Assembly (NCBI GenBank): GCA_041740975.1
Contig: JBGSKV010000008.1
Location: 1 to 18,829, forward strand
Source of the DNA: JBGSKV01 sp041740975
GTDB taxonomy: Bacteria > Bdellovibrionota_B > Oligoflexia > Oligoflexales > JALZUQ01
Direction: 5' to 3'
Length of the DNA: 18,829 nt
The position numbers were made by a program, and so were the translations under genes. The notes beneath the pieces are model-generated. The model did not search any database and was not told the origin of the DNA. It worked only from the letters and a program-made list of their open reading frames with translations. Shown in pieces: positions 8,513 to 14,885 of this stretch. Every line of letters starts with the position of its first letter. The first letter of the stretch is position 1.

Positions 8513-9088
8513 TCAGGCGTCAGCAATCGGTGTTTTACTTAATGAAACCAGTTTCTTGAGCTCATGGTCGTTGGCGTCGGCAAGCTGATCGAGTATTTCG
8601 AATGGATCGCCGCTTATACCAAGGGCTATACAAAATGCCGGTTCCGTTTTTATTCCAGCTAATTTAAGCGTGATAATTTTCTGACGCTGTTGATGTGAAA
8701 CAAAATCTAACAACTTGGCTTCCACTAGCATATGTCTGTAAGCGCGGTTTTCTTCGATCGACTTATTCTGCCCGACGATTTCAATTTCAAATGTTTTGGT
8801 TGCAAAGCGACAATGGATGGCAGGACCCTGAAGGTCCATTTCTTGAATATTAAAAATTGAATAACTGCTAAACAGGTTCACTAGCAAACTTGTAAAACTT
8901 GCGAACTCGCGAACCTCGCAAATCAAATCAATATCGCTGGAGGGTATATCAATCCCAATCGGAATGGTGCCTACGAATGTCGGCCGAAATGCCGCGAGGT
9001 CGTTCCATACATTCAATTCTTCTAAGGTTCTCATTGCCTCATGATATCGGGGCGTCGGTCTGAAATGTGGTGGTATCAATGCTGCCAT
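8513..9088 (-). CDS. DUF4269 nucleotidyltransferase-like protein
   Basis: A 191-aa protein with the start at the ATG in 9086-9088. A TTG at 9106 would add six residues without a better ribosome site; the ATG itself has only a weak GGA 4 nt upstream. The core GTIPIGIDIPSSDIDLICEV contains the G-T then D-x-D pattern of the nucleotidyltransferase fold, as in DUF4269 proteins, whose substrate is unknown. It is followed by IEIVG, a likely third acidic position. It is the first gene of the minus-strand set DUF4269, PilZ-like, PanP-like, and is divergent from lexA (156 bp between starts). Confidence 0.75.
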   Translation of the reverse strand: MAALIPPHFRPTPRYHEAMRTLEELNVWNDLAAFRPTFVGTIPIGIDIPSSDIDLICEVREFASFTSLLVNLFSSYSIFNIQEMDLQGPAIHCRFATKTFEIEIVGQNKSIEENRAYRHMLVEAKLLDFVSHQQRQKIITLKLAGIKTEPAFCIALGISGDPFEILDQLADANDHELKKLVSLSKTPIADA

Positions 9089-9244
9089 AGGTCCATTGCT
9101 TAGCAATTGGAGTGATTTCTGTCAGTCGAATTGATGTTTTCTTTGCGAATTGCTAGAGTTTAATCAGTTGGGCGCCATCCGCCTAAGCGTATCCCGAAAG
9201 CAGAGTCTTGAGGGATCCCCTATTCTATATGTGAGGATTTGCCT

Positions 9245-9892
9245 ATGCTTACCGAAGTTCAGCAAAAAGCAATGGAATACATTTCGAAATCAATTGAGAA
9301 TCGTGGCGTTTCGCCAACGATGCGGGAGATCTGTGAACATATGGGCTACCGCGCCATAGGCTCGGTGCAAGATTTGGTGGGTGCGCTCCGAAAAAAAGGC
9401 TATCTCCAAGAAACTTCGCAGCAGTCGGCTCGATCACTTCTACCTACAGATAAAGCAAAACGATCTTTTTTCCAGCCCTTACAAGATAGTGAATTTTTTG
9501 ATGTACCGTGTTTGGGGCGGGTGCCAGCGGGCAATCCACTTGCCGCAATTGAAGATCATCATGATCGTATTCATGTGTCATTTAGTTTATTTTCGAAACC
9601 GTTTCCTAAGGCCGAAGAACTGTTTGCCGTACGCGCTGTCGGATTGAGTATGATGAACGCAGGAATCATGGACGGAGACTGGTTAGTCGTTCGTAGTCAG
9701 CAACAGGTTTCAATTGGTAGTATTGTGATTGCAAGGATCGACGATGATGTGACGTGCAAGCGCTTTATGGCCGATAAGAAGCATGGTTGGTATCTCCAGC
9801 CGGAAAATGACCAGTTTAAGAATATCTACGCGAAGGACTTGCCTTTCGAGATCGTCGGTAAAGTCCTCGCCCTGCAAAGAAGTTTTGAATAA
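9245..9892 (+). CDS. lexA: LexA SOS repressor (S24 autoprotease)
   Basis: A DNA-binding repressor that cleaves itself when RecA is activated by DNA damage. It is 215 aa, standard length. I start at the ATG 9245, which has GAGG 8 nt upstream; a TTG at 9239 is less likely. The N-terminal winged helix spans about 1-65 (SPTMREICEHMGY; IGSVQDLVGALRKKGYL). The cleavage site is A96-G97 in GRVPAGNPL. The catalytic serine is S135 (VGLSMMNAGIMDGD) and the general base K172 (DVTCKRF), so the autoprotease looks intact. I did not find CTGT-N8-ACAG, GAAC-N4-GTTC or TTAC-N3-GTAA upstream. The only obvious dyad is GGGATCCC at 9212-9219, which would need testing as an operator. Confidence 0.93.
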   Translation: MLTEVQQKAMEYISKSIENRGVSPTMREICEHMGYRAIGSVQDLVGALRKKGYLQETSQQSARSLLPTDKAKRSFFQPLQDSEFFDVPCLGRVPAGNPLAAIEDHHDRIHVSFSLFSKPFPKAEELFAVRAVGLSMMNAGIMDGDWLVVRSQQQVSIGSIVIARIDDDVTCKRFMADKKHGWYLQPENDQFKNIYAKDLPFEIVGKVLALQRSFE

Positions 9893-9973
9893 AAATATCT
9901 TGTACACATTGATTTCTGAGCAGCCCTCAAAGCCTTGTCCCCCAATAATTTGACCCTTATTTTTTCCCGATGC

Positions 9974-10005
9974 TTGACTTCGTATGGGACCCCTCATACC
10001 ATAAT
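9974..10005 (+). promoter_or_regulatory. Promoter-like element with a dyad inside a long spacer
   Basis: TTGACT (9974-9979) is followed after 20 bp by CATAAT (10000-10005). The spacer contains the dyad GTATGGGACCCCTCATAC (9982-9999). A 19-20 bp spacer carrying a dyad is the hallmark of MerR-family-controlled promoters, but no MerR gene is in the window. An alternative -10, TACCAT at 9997-10002, gives a normal 17-bp spacer. Transcription would start near 10012. Nothing beyond the pattern supports use of this site. Confidence 0.3.
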
Positions 10006-10206
10006 TAAGTATGGTGACGAACAGGTTGTTCGTTTCGAATCTGGAAGAAGCGCAAGACTTGTACGACGGTTAAGGTGACATAGTAGATCAAAAAATCATC
10101 ACTTTTCAACCCCACCTGGGCGGGTCGTGAGCCGGGGACTTTCCTAATCATCGTGACTTTCTTTCTTGGGAGCAATTTAAGCTTTGTTGAGTCTTATCTC
10201 CAATTT

Positions 10207-10259
10207 CTGCCATCAAACCCTGCCAAAAACTGCGCGTTTCCCTGCCTTTTTAGCCTGCC
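10207..10259 (+). repeat. Two pairs of CTGCC-N8-CTGCC direct repeats
   Basis: CTGCC occurs at 10207, 10220, 10242 and 10255. Both pairs have exactly 8 bp between copies, and the second pair lies 35 bp after the first. Paired direct half-sites of this kind are typical of binding sites for dimeric regulators (for example OmpR/PhoB-type response regulators). They lie 100-155 bp upstream of the TATAAT at 10361. A regulatory role is an inference. Confidence 0.35.
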
Positions 10260-10268
10260 TCGGTAAGA

Positions 10269-10292
10269 CTTAATAAAAAGCTTTTGAATAAG
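10269..10292. repeat. 24-bp imperfect palindrome centred on AAGCTT
   Basis: The 24 bases from CTTAAT to GAATAAG are centred on AAGCTT. Ten of the twelve positions in each half pair with the other half. It could be an operator or an AT-rich hairpin; it lacks the GC-rich stem of a terminator. Confidence 0.35.
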
Positions 10293-10299
10293 TAAGAGC

Positions 10300-10333
10300 G
10301 GGTTGGTTTCAGATCCTAGACTGGGACCAACCC
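10300..10333. repeat. Inverted repeat / hairpin upstream of the lipoprotein operon
   Basis: GGGTTGGT (10300-10307) is the exact complement of ACCAACCC (10326-10333), and an inner CAG/CTG pair extends the stem across the 18-nt interval. It is followed by CCCGATCGGG (10338-10347) and GGTTA-CT-TAACC (10346-10357). There is no T-run after it on either strand, so an operator or RNA structure is more likely than an intrinsic terminator. Confidence 0.45.
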
Positions 10334-10360
10334 CCTCCCCGATCGGGTTACTTAACCACC

Positions 10361-10366
10361 TATAAT
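10361..10366 (+). promoter_or_regulatory. -10 hexamer TATAAT of the lipoprotein operon promoter
   Basis: A perfect TATAAT lies 92 bp upstream of the ATG at 10459. No TTGACA-like hexamer stands 16-18 bp upstream; that place is taken by CCCGATCGGG. This suggests a promoter that depends on an activator, or one covered by a repressor at the neighbouring dyads. Confidence 0.45.
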
Positions 10367-10458
10367 AACTAGATTTTATTTGTATTGCTCAGGATTGCCC
10401 GCCTACCTACCGATAAGTTTAGAGAGTTATTTTCGACCACTTTTATGGATGACGCCTT

Positions 10459-12162
10459 ATGAACTTGAAATCAAGTCTCATCATCGTTGCTCCAGCCATT
10501 GCTGGAATGTTGATGTCAGGATGCAAAAGTCCCGAATCAATTGCATTCAATGCTACGCCATATAAGCACAATGCCTATGGTGAACTACCGCTACTTCCAA
10601 AAAATCAAACCATCGAACCTGGACAGTTTTTTCCGATGTCGAGTGATGCTGGCATATTGCAAATAGGGCGAACGAAACGCGCTACTGCGTTAACGATTGG
10701 TGGCACGGATGGAAAAGACAAACTTTGTCCAATCGCAGAAGGCGTCGAGATTGTCGTTGTTGCTTTGGTTAAAACGAAAGGCGATGAAAAACTTGCCATC
10801 GTTCAAATAAAAGATCCTTGTGTCCCCAAAGGCGTATCTCCAGAGGTTGCAGAAGCTAATAGAATTTTCGAAGGCTATTTGCCATTAGAGGATATAACGG
10901 TTACGGGAGCGGACAGCGCTGCTGGTGATTTATCAACAGTAAGCAGCAGAGTTATCGACGGAATCAATGCCCAAAATATTGGTGGCGTTGCAGGCGGAGA
11001 TCCAAAAACAATCTTAGCTGGTGGTAACGCCGAAGCTATTAAACAAGTCCTAAAAGCTGATTATGCGAACCCTTCCGGTGCAGACTATCGCTCTTTTCTT
11101 CATGGCTGCATAGCCGTCGAACAAGGCAAACTTCCGGGACCTAATAAAACAATTGCCGGATGCGGCTCAAATGGCAAAATTGCAAACAGTATGTTGAACT
11201 GCGCGATACCAGGAAATAACTTCCGAGCTGCGAAAACAAATCTTGTTTTGGGTATATATGGCAAAGCGGATGCTTGGAGAATATCGCCACGCAGAGGAGC
11301 AGCTCCTGGAGTTGCGGGCACTGTTGCGTATAAAAGCACTGCTGCCTTCGGAACCTCAAGCGGACTTAAAGAAGGTCAATACAATACCACGAGTTCGATG
11401 ACTGACCGTGTCATCCCCGCTTCGGAAAGTGAAGTTCATTCGAACGGAATTAATTTTGTGCAGATCGATCGCCTGATTGACAATCCAAATAACTGGCGTG
11501 CGACACAAGGCTATTTTATCGTACAAGGAATCAACAAATCGGGTGTCAACATTGGTTCTCCTTGCATACACAGCTTTACGATCGCGAGTCCGGTCGTTCT
11601 TGACTTGAGTAAGAGTCAAAGAGCCGTAAGAACTATCGATAAAATAGGCCAAAAAGTAAAGTTTGACCTCAATGCCGATGGTATCAAAGAAGAAACGGGT
11701 TGGGTTTATCCATATATGGGTTTCTTAGCGCGCGACTGGAACGGAAACGGAATCATCGATAATGGATCCGAACTTTTTGGCGAATACAGCAAGAGTCGTT
11801 CGGGAACTAAGTTTACCCACGGTTATCAAGCATTGTCACTTTTAGACATTGATAAAAATGGCCGGCTTGACAGTCGAGACAAAGAATTTAGTGACTTGTT
11901 AGTGTGGGTTGATGCAAATATGGATGGCATTTCGCAAAAATCGGAACTTAGGTCGTTAAAGTCTCACGGCATTGATCGCCTTGACGTTGTTGCAGAGAGT
12001 TTGCCTGCCAAAGCAGGAGAGCTTAATCAAGTTCTTTATCAATCCAAATATTATGGTCCAGCGCACTGCGCAAAAAAAGGTTGCGCAAGCTATGATATTT
12101 TCTTTGGTACAAGTACCTCGGGATTTCAGTCGGCAGATTTGAACTCAAAATTACGAAAGTAA
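10459..12162 (+). CDS. Lipoprotein with C-terminal EF-hand-like calcium-binding loops
   Basis: A 567-aa envelope protein. The N-terminus is a type II signal peptide with lipobox MSGC (lipidated C22). Residues about 30-380 are not recognised; they contain several cysteines (C90, C121, C217, C235, C247, C369) that could form disulfides. Residues about 395-515 carry DxNxDG-type loops at D403/N405/D407, D426/N428/N430/D434, D463/D465/N467/D471 and D485/N487/D489/E496, with NGIIDNGSELFG and LLVWVDANMDG. This arrangement is known from the C-terminal parts of hemolysin-type/VCBS calcium-binding proteins, here carried by a lipoprotein. The start has only a weak GGATG upstream. The next lipoprotein gene follows after 3 bp, so the pair is one operon. 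The molecular function is unknown; a surface or adhesion role is a guess. Confidence 0.82.
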   Translation: MNLKSSLIIVAPAIAGMLMSGCKSPESIAFNATPYKHNAYGELPLLPKNQTIEPGQFFPMSSDAGILQIGRTKRATALTIGGTDGKDKLCPIAEGVEIVVVALVKTKGDEKLAIVQIKDPCVPKGVSPEVAEANRIFEGYLPLEDITVTGADSAAGDLSTVSSRVIDGINAQNIGGVAGGDPKTILAGGNAEAIKQVLKADYANPSGADYRSFLHGCIAVEQGKLPGPNKTIAGCGSNGKIANSMLNCAIPGNNFRAAKTNLVLGIYGKADAWRISPRRGAAPGVAGTVAYKSTAAFGTSSGLKEGQYNTTSSMTDRVIPASESEVHSNGINFVQIDRLIDNPNNWRATQGYFIVQGINKSGVNIGSPCIHSFTIASPVVLDLSKSQRAVRTIDKIGQKVKFDLNADGIKEETGWVYPYMGFLARDWNGNGIIDNGSELFGEYSKSRSGTKFTHGYQALSLLDIDKNGRLDSRDKEFSDLLVWVDANMDGISQKSELRSLKSHGIDRLDVVAESLPAKAGELNQVLYQSKYYGPAHCAKKGCASYDIFFGTSTSGFQSADLNSKLRK

Positions 12163-12165
12163 ACT

Positions 12166-13086
12166 ATGCACAAGTCAGTTAAATTCTTGACCGGTTTAAG
12201 CTTGGCTTTCTCTATGATCGCGTGCCAATCGGAAGCACCTTTGACTATACCGGATGAAAGTTCCAAGGCTCTTGAAAAAGGCTTGGATACAACGGCGCCT
12301 ATTATTTATGAACAACAAACTCCTGGTGGATCTACCCCTGGTGGCACAACACCAGGCGGTTCAACTCCGGGTGGGACAACTCCGGGCGGAACGACTCCAG
12401 GAGGTACGACAACTGGTGGAACCACTCTACCCGTCGTAGATCCATTACCAAATGGCGGCAAACACAAAAATTCAGATGGTAGTATCACTATTGTTGCGCC
12501 GAAGTTTACGTACCAAGGTGTCGATCAAAGAGTTCTGGCAACTGTCAACGCTTCTTATCGGACTTCTGTAAGCGCCTACTCCCCGAAAGGTGTTTGCGCT
12601 CTATTTGGATTACCTAACTACATCTCAGTTGCCGTTAGCGCCACAAATGCTACGGACGGAGTCGAGCTGAATCAAAATGGAACCTTTAAGACACTTTTTA
12701 ATGTTAATGCGATGAACCCACACGTGTATGTAGAATGGGTCATATGCGCGGCGACAACCATTAGCCCTGACTTTTTGACGCAAGCCAATAGACTTACAAA
12801 CACTGATGGCAGCGTTTCCATCATGGAACCAAGGATTAAATTCAATGGAAAAGAAGAGAAAGTATTGACTACGGTCAATGCCAACTATCGAACTTCTGCG
12901 TCATCTTACTCGTCCTTGGGTCTGTGTAAACTTCATGGATTTACAACTTTCGTTACCCATCAATTCAGTGCGACCAACGCAACCGATGGCGTTGAACTGC
13001 AAACGACAGGCTTTTTTAAAACCTATTTTAATGGCAGTGCAACGAATCCTCACGTTTATATACACTCGGTCACTTGTAGAAACTGA
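12166..13086 (+). CDS. Lipoprotein with TPGG-repeat linker and two tandem Cys-pair domains
   Basis: A 306-aa protein with a lipoprotein signal (MIAC, lipidated C20). Residues 52-86 form a low-complexity linker of seven five-residue TPGGS/T units, probably a flexible spacer from the membrane. After it come two copies of the same domain of about 93 residues (about 102-194 and 212-304). Both have NSDGS/NTDGS at the start, TVNA-x-YRTS, an identical SATNATDGVEL and NPHVY. Each copy has exactly two cysteines at matching positions (C144/C194 and C254/C304), suggesting one disulfide per domain. I do not recognise the domain; the strand-rich look suggests a beta-sandwich. It follows the EF-hand lipoprotein after 3 bp, with a weak ribosome site, so the two products may act together at the cell surface. 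Confidence 0.8.
   Translation: MHKSVKFLTGLSLAFSMIACQSEAPLTIPDESSKALEKGLDTTAPIIYEQQTPGGSTPGGTTPGGSTPGGTTPGGTTPGGTTTGGTTLPVVDPLPNGGKHKNSDGSITIVAPKFTYQGVDQRVLATVNASYRTSVSAYSPKGVCALFGLPNYISVAVSATNATDGVELNQNGTFKTLFNVNAMNPHVYVEWVICAATTISPDFLTQANRLTNTDGSVSIMEPRIKFNGKEEKVLTTVNANYRTSASSYSSLGLCKLHGFTTFVTHQFSATNATDGVELQTTGFFKTYFNGSATNPHVYIHSVTCRN
12319..12423 (+). repeat. 15-bp tandem repeat, seven units, encoding (TPGGS/T)n
   Basis: Seven consecutive 15-bp in-frame units encode TPGGS or TPGGT, the last one varied to TTGGT. Synonymous third positions differ between units (CCT, CCC, CCA, CCG), so the array is not a recent expansion. Because 15 is divisible by three, copy-number changes would keep the reading frame and only alter linker length. 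Confidence 0.9.
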
Positions 13087-13144
13087 CACCGACGCCGTCT
13101 CACCGTGAATTTGATTGCTTTTAACAGCCAATTTGTCTTTAATT

Positions 13145-13161
13145 CCTTATCTTCAATAAGG
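13145..13161 (+). promoter_or_regulatory. Small inverted repeat in the amnB leader
   Basis: CCTTAT (13145-13150) and ATAAGG (13156-13161) are exact complements around a 5-nt loop. They end 16 bp before the amnB ATG. It may be an operator or a small leader hairpin near the ribosome site. There is no T-run, so it is not an intrinsic terminator. Confidence 0.3.
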
Positions 13162-13177
13162 TTGATGGGACAGAGGC

Positions 13178-14080
13178 ATGGGAAAAAAAGGCAAAATCAT
13201 TGGAGGATGGCTGGCACCGCATCCACCGCACCTCGTCTATGGTGAAAACCCCCCTCAAAACGAACCCAAATCTCAAGGTGGCTGGGAAAACTTGCGCTGG
13301 GCATACGACCAGTGCCGCGCCAAAATTAAAGAGCAAAAGCCAGATGTGATCCTCGTTCACTCACCACATTGGCAAACTGTCGTTGGGCACCACGTAACAG
13401 CCGTGCCGCGATTGCAAGGATTGTCTGTCGACCCCATTTTTCCGCACCTATTCCGTTATCAGTTTGAAATGGATGTGGATACGGAGTTGGCGGAAGCCAT
13501 TCATGATTTTGGTGGCGATATAGGCCTTAACTGTAAGAAAATGATGAATCCAAATTTTCGTGTCGATTACGGAACGATCGTTTCATTGCATATGATGAAC
13601 CCCGATTGGGATATTCCGATTGTCGCTTTGTCCGCAAATAACAGCCCGTACTTTTATGATGATGATGTCGGCCAAGAAGAGATGACAAAGTTAGGCCAAG
13701 CTACTAAGAATGCAATTGAAAAAACCGGAAGACGAGCCGTTCTCGCTGCCAGTAATACTCTATCTCATTTTCATTTCTCGAAAGAGCCGAACCCATCACT
13801 TCCGGAAGATATGAGCAAAGAACATATTTTTAGCCATGGACAGTATCTTTGGGATGTCCGTATCATAAATCTCATGCGGGAAGGAAAGGTTGAAGAACTT
13901 ATGAACGTCCTTCCCACTTTTATGAAAGAAGCTTTTGCTGAAGTAAAGGCAGGGAGTTTGACGTGGATGCTTAGTGCCATGGGATTTCCGACCATTCCCG
14001 CAAAATTACATGGCTACGGCACCGTCATCGGTACTGGCAACGCCGTTATGGAGTGGGATTTAGAAGGGCGGGTGAAGTGA
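13178..14080 (+). CDS. amnB: Extradiol dioxygenase, LigB superfamily: 2-aminophenol 1,6-dioxygenase beta (catalytic) subunit
   Basis: The predicted reaction is Fe(II)-dependent opening of 2-aminophenol (or a substituted form) to 2-aminomuconate 6-semialdehyde. It is 300 aa, the size of AmnB/CnbCb. The class III motifs are intact: APHPPHL with H15/H18, LVHSPHW with H61/H64, and SNTLSHFHF with H197 in the position of the catalytic histidine. A likely acidic ligand is E255 (or E252) in KEAFAEVKAGSLTWMLSAMG. The substrate is inferred mainly from the neighbours: an amnA-like gene starting inside the stop codon (TGATG), and an AMS dehydrogenase and RidA deaminase close by. Protocatechuate- or catechol-type substrates are alternatives. 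An SD-like GATGGG/AGAGG precedes the ATG. Confidence 0.78.
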   Translation: MGKKGKIIGGWLAPHPPHLVYGENPPQNEPKSQGGWENLRWAYDQCRAKIKEQKPDVILVHSPHWQTVVGHHVTAVPRLQGLSVDPIFPHLFRYQFEMDVDTELAEAIHDFGGDIGLNCKKMMNPNFRVDYGTIVSLHMMNPDWDIPIVALSANNSPYFYDDDVGQEEMTKLGQATKNAIEKTGRRAVLAASNTLSHFHFSKEPNPSLPEDMSKEHIFSHGQYLWDVRIINLMREGKVEELMNVLPTFMKEAFAEVKAGSLTWMLSAMGFPTIPAKLHGYGTVIGTGNAVMEWDLEGRVK

Positions 14081-14880
14081 TGAGTTTAGCAAGTGGGCAT
14101 ATTGTATGTGGCCTCCCACACATATTAACCGGGCGTCATCCCGGCTATCTTAATCTTACAAAAGCCATGACAACAATCGGTGATGGGTTGGAAGCGGCGG
14201 GTGTGGAGAGAATTTTATATTTCAGTACACAGTGGATTTCGGTATTGGGCCATTCCTTTCAAGCCGGAACCAATGTGTCGGGTCTGCATGTCGACGAGAA
14301 TTGGCACGATTTGCCAGATATGCCTTTCGATTTTAAAGTCGACAAAAGCTTTGCCGAAAAACTTTCGGCGGTTGTCGCGAAGAATGGCTATCAAACTCGC
14401 TTGATCGATTACAAAGGTTTTCCAGTGGATACGGGAACCATCGTCGCTGATTTGCTTTTGAATAAAGGCCGATTTTCGGTGGGGATGGTGTCATGCTGTG
14501 TGTATTCAGACTATGACGATACGACAAAAATGTTTCAAATCATGCGTGAAGTTATTGAACAGGATTCAAAGAAAACGGCTATCGTAGCGATTTCACAGTT
14601 GTCAGGCCGATTCTTTACCACCGATATTGACCTTAGAGAAGATCAGATTCGAGACGCCGAGGACGACAAATGGAACCAGAAATTACTGACGTGTTTACAA
14701 GAAGGTCGCTATTCAGACTTAGAAAAATTGCGTGACGAGTATTCTAAGACTTGTAAAGTGGATATGGGTCTTAAAGTGATGGCCGTTTTAAAGGGTTTGG
14801 ATTTGTTAAGAAATCCAGCCAAAGTTCAAAGTTACGAAGCAGTTTATGGTACAGGCAATGCCGTCGTTAGCTTTTCTTAA
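14080..14880 (+). CDS. amnA: 2-aminophenol 1,6-dioxygenase alpha (non-catalytic) subunit
   Basis: A 266-aa LigB-fold paralogue of the preceding gene, started at the ATG overlapping the amnB stop (TGATG); an upstream in-frame ATG at 14053 would lie inside amnB. The fold is shared (VDTGTIVADLL matches VDYGTIVSLHM; YGTGNAVVSF matches IGTGNAVMEW), but the active site is gone. HSPHW is replaced by FSTQW (48-52), HPPH by HILT (14-17), the catalytic SHFHF by SGRFF (175-179), and the acidic ligand region by a lysine-containing segment. Loss of ligands in the alpha subunit is known for the AmnA/AmnB type of heterotetramer, where alpha has a structural role. It ends 5 bp from the stop of the convergent SDR gene. 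Confidence 0.75.
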   Translation: MSLASGHIVCGLPHILTGRHPGYLNLTKAMTTIGDGLEAAGVERILYFSTQWISVLGHSFQAGTNVSGLHVDENWHDLPDMPFDFKVDKSFAEKLSAVVAKNGYQTRLIDYKGFPVDTGTIVADLLLNKGRFSVGMVSCCVYSDYDDTTKMFQIMREVIEQDSKKTAIVAISQLSGRFFTTDIDLREDQIRDAEDDKWNQKLLTCLQEGRYSDLEKLRDEYSKTCKVDMGLKVMAVLKGLDLLRNPAKVQSYEAVYGTGNAVVSFS

Positions 14881-14885
14881 AGGGG

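Larger units (their letters stand above)
9893..10458. other. 566-bp gene-free, structure-rich intergenic region
   Basis: No convincing protein gene lies between lexA and the lipoprotein operon. The stretch holds a promoter-like element with a dyad in its spacer (9974-10005), a 20-codon open frame without a ribosome site (10011-10073), a hairpin (ACGAAC/GTTCGT, about 10018-10034), G/C-rich dyads around 10109-10137, paired CTGCC direct repeats (10207-10259), a 24-bp imperfect palindrome (10269-10292), a long hairpin (10300-10333), the palindrome CCCGATCGGG (10338-10347), and a perfect TATAAT (10361-10366). I did not recognise any known riboswitch or RNA family on either strand. Confidence 0.6.

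Noticed and set aside
10011..10073. 20-codon open frame starting ATGGTGACG
   Set aside because: No ribosome site, very short and without recognisable features. It would only be plausible as a leaderless ORF from the nearby promoter-like element, so it is not listed as a CDS.
10018..10095. Hairpin-rich stretch considered as a c-di-GMP-I (GEMM) or other riboswitch
   Set aside because: The GEMM core (GGCAAACC and GACGCAAAG) is absent on both strands, and no other riboswitch consensus was recognised.
10120..10150. Minus-strand AGGAAAGTCC (10145-10136), reminiscent of the RNase P RNA signature
   Set aside because: The matching downstream conserved segment (ACAGAA...GGCTTA-like) is absent, and only about 250 nt remain before lexA, too short for rnpB. 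Treated as chance.
12306..12488. Minus-strand open frame rich in VPPGV over the lipoprotein linker
   Set aside because: It is the antisense image of the TPGG repeat, a low-complexity shadow of the real gene.
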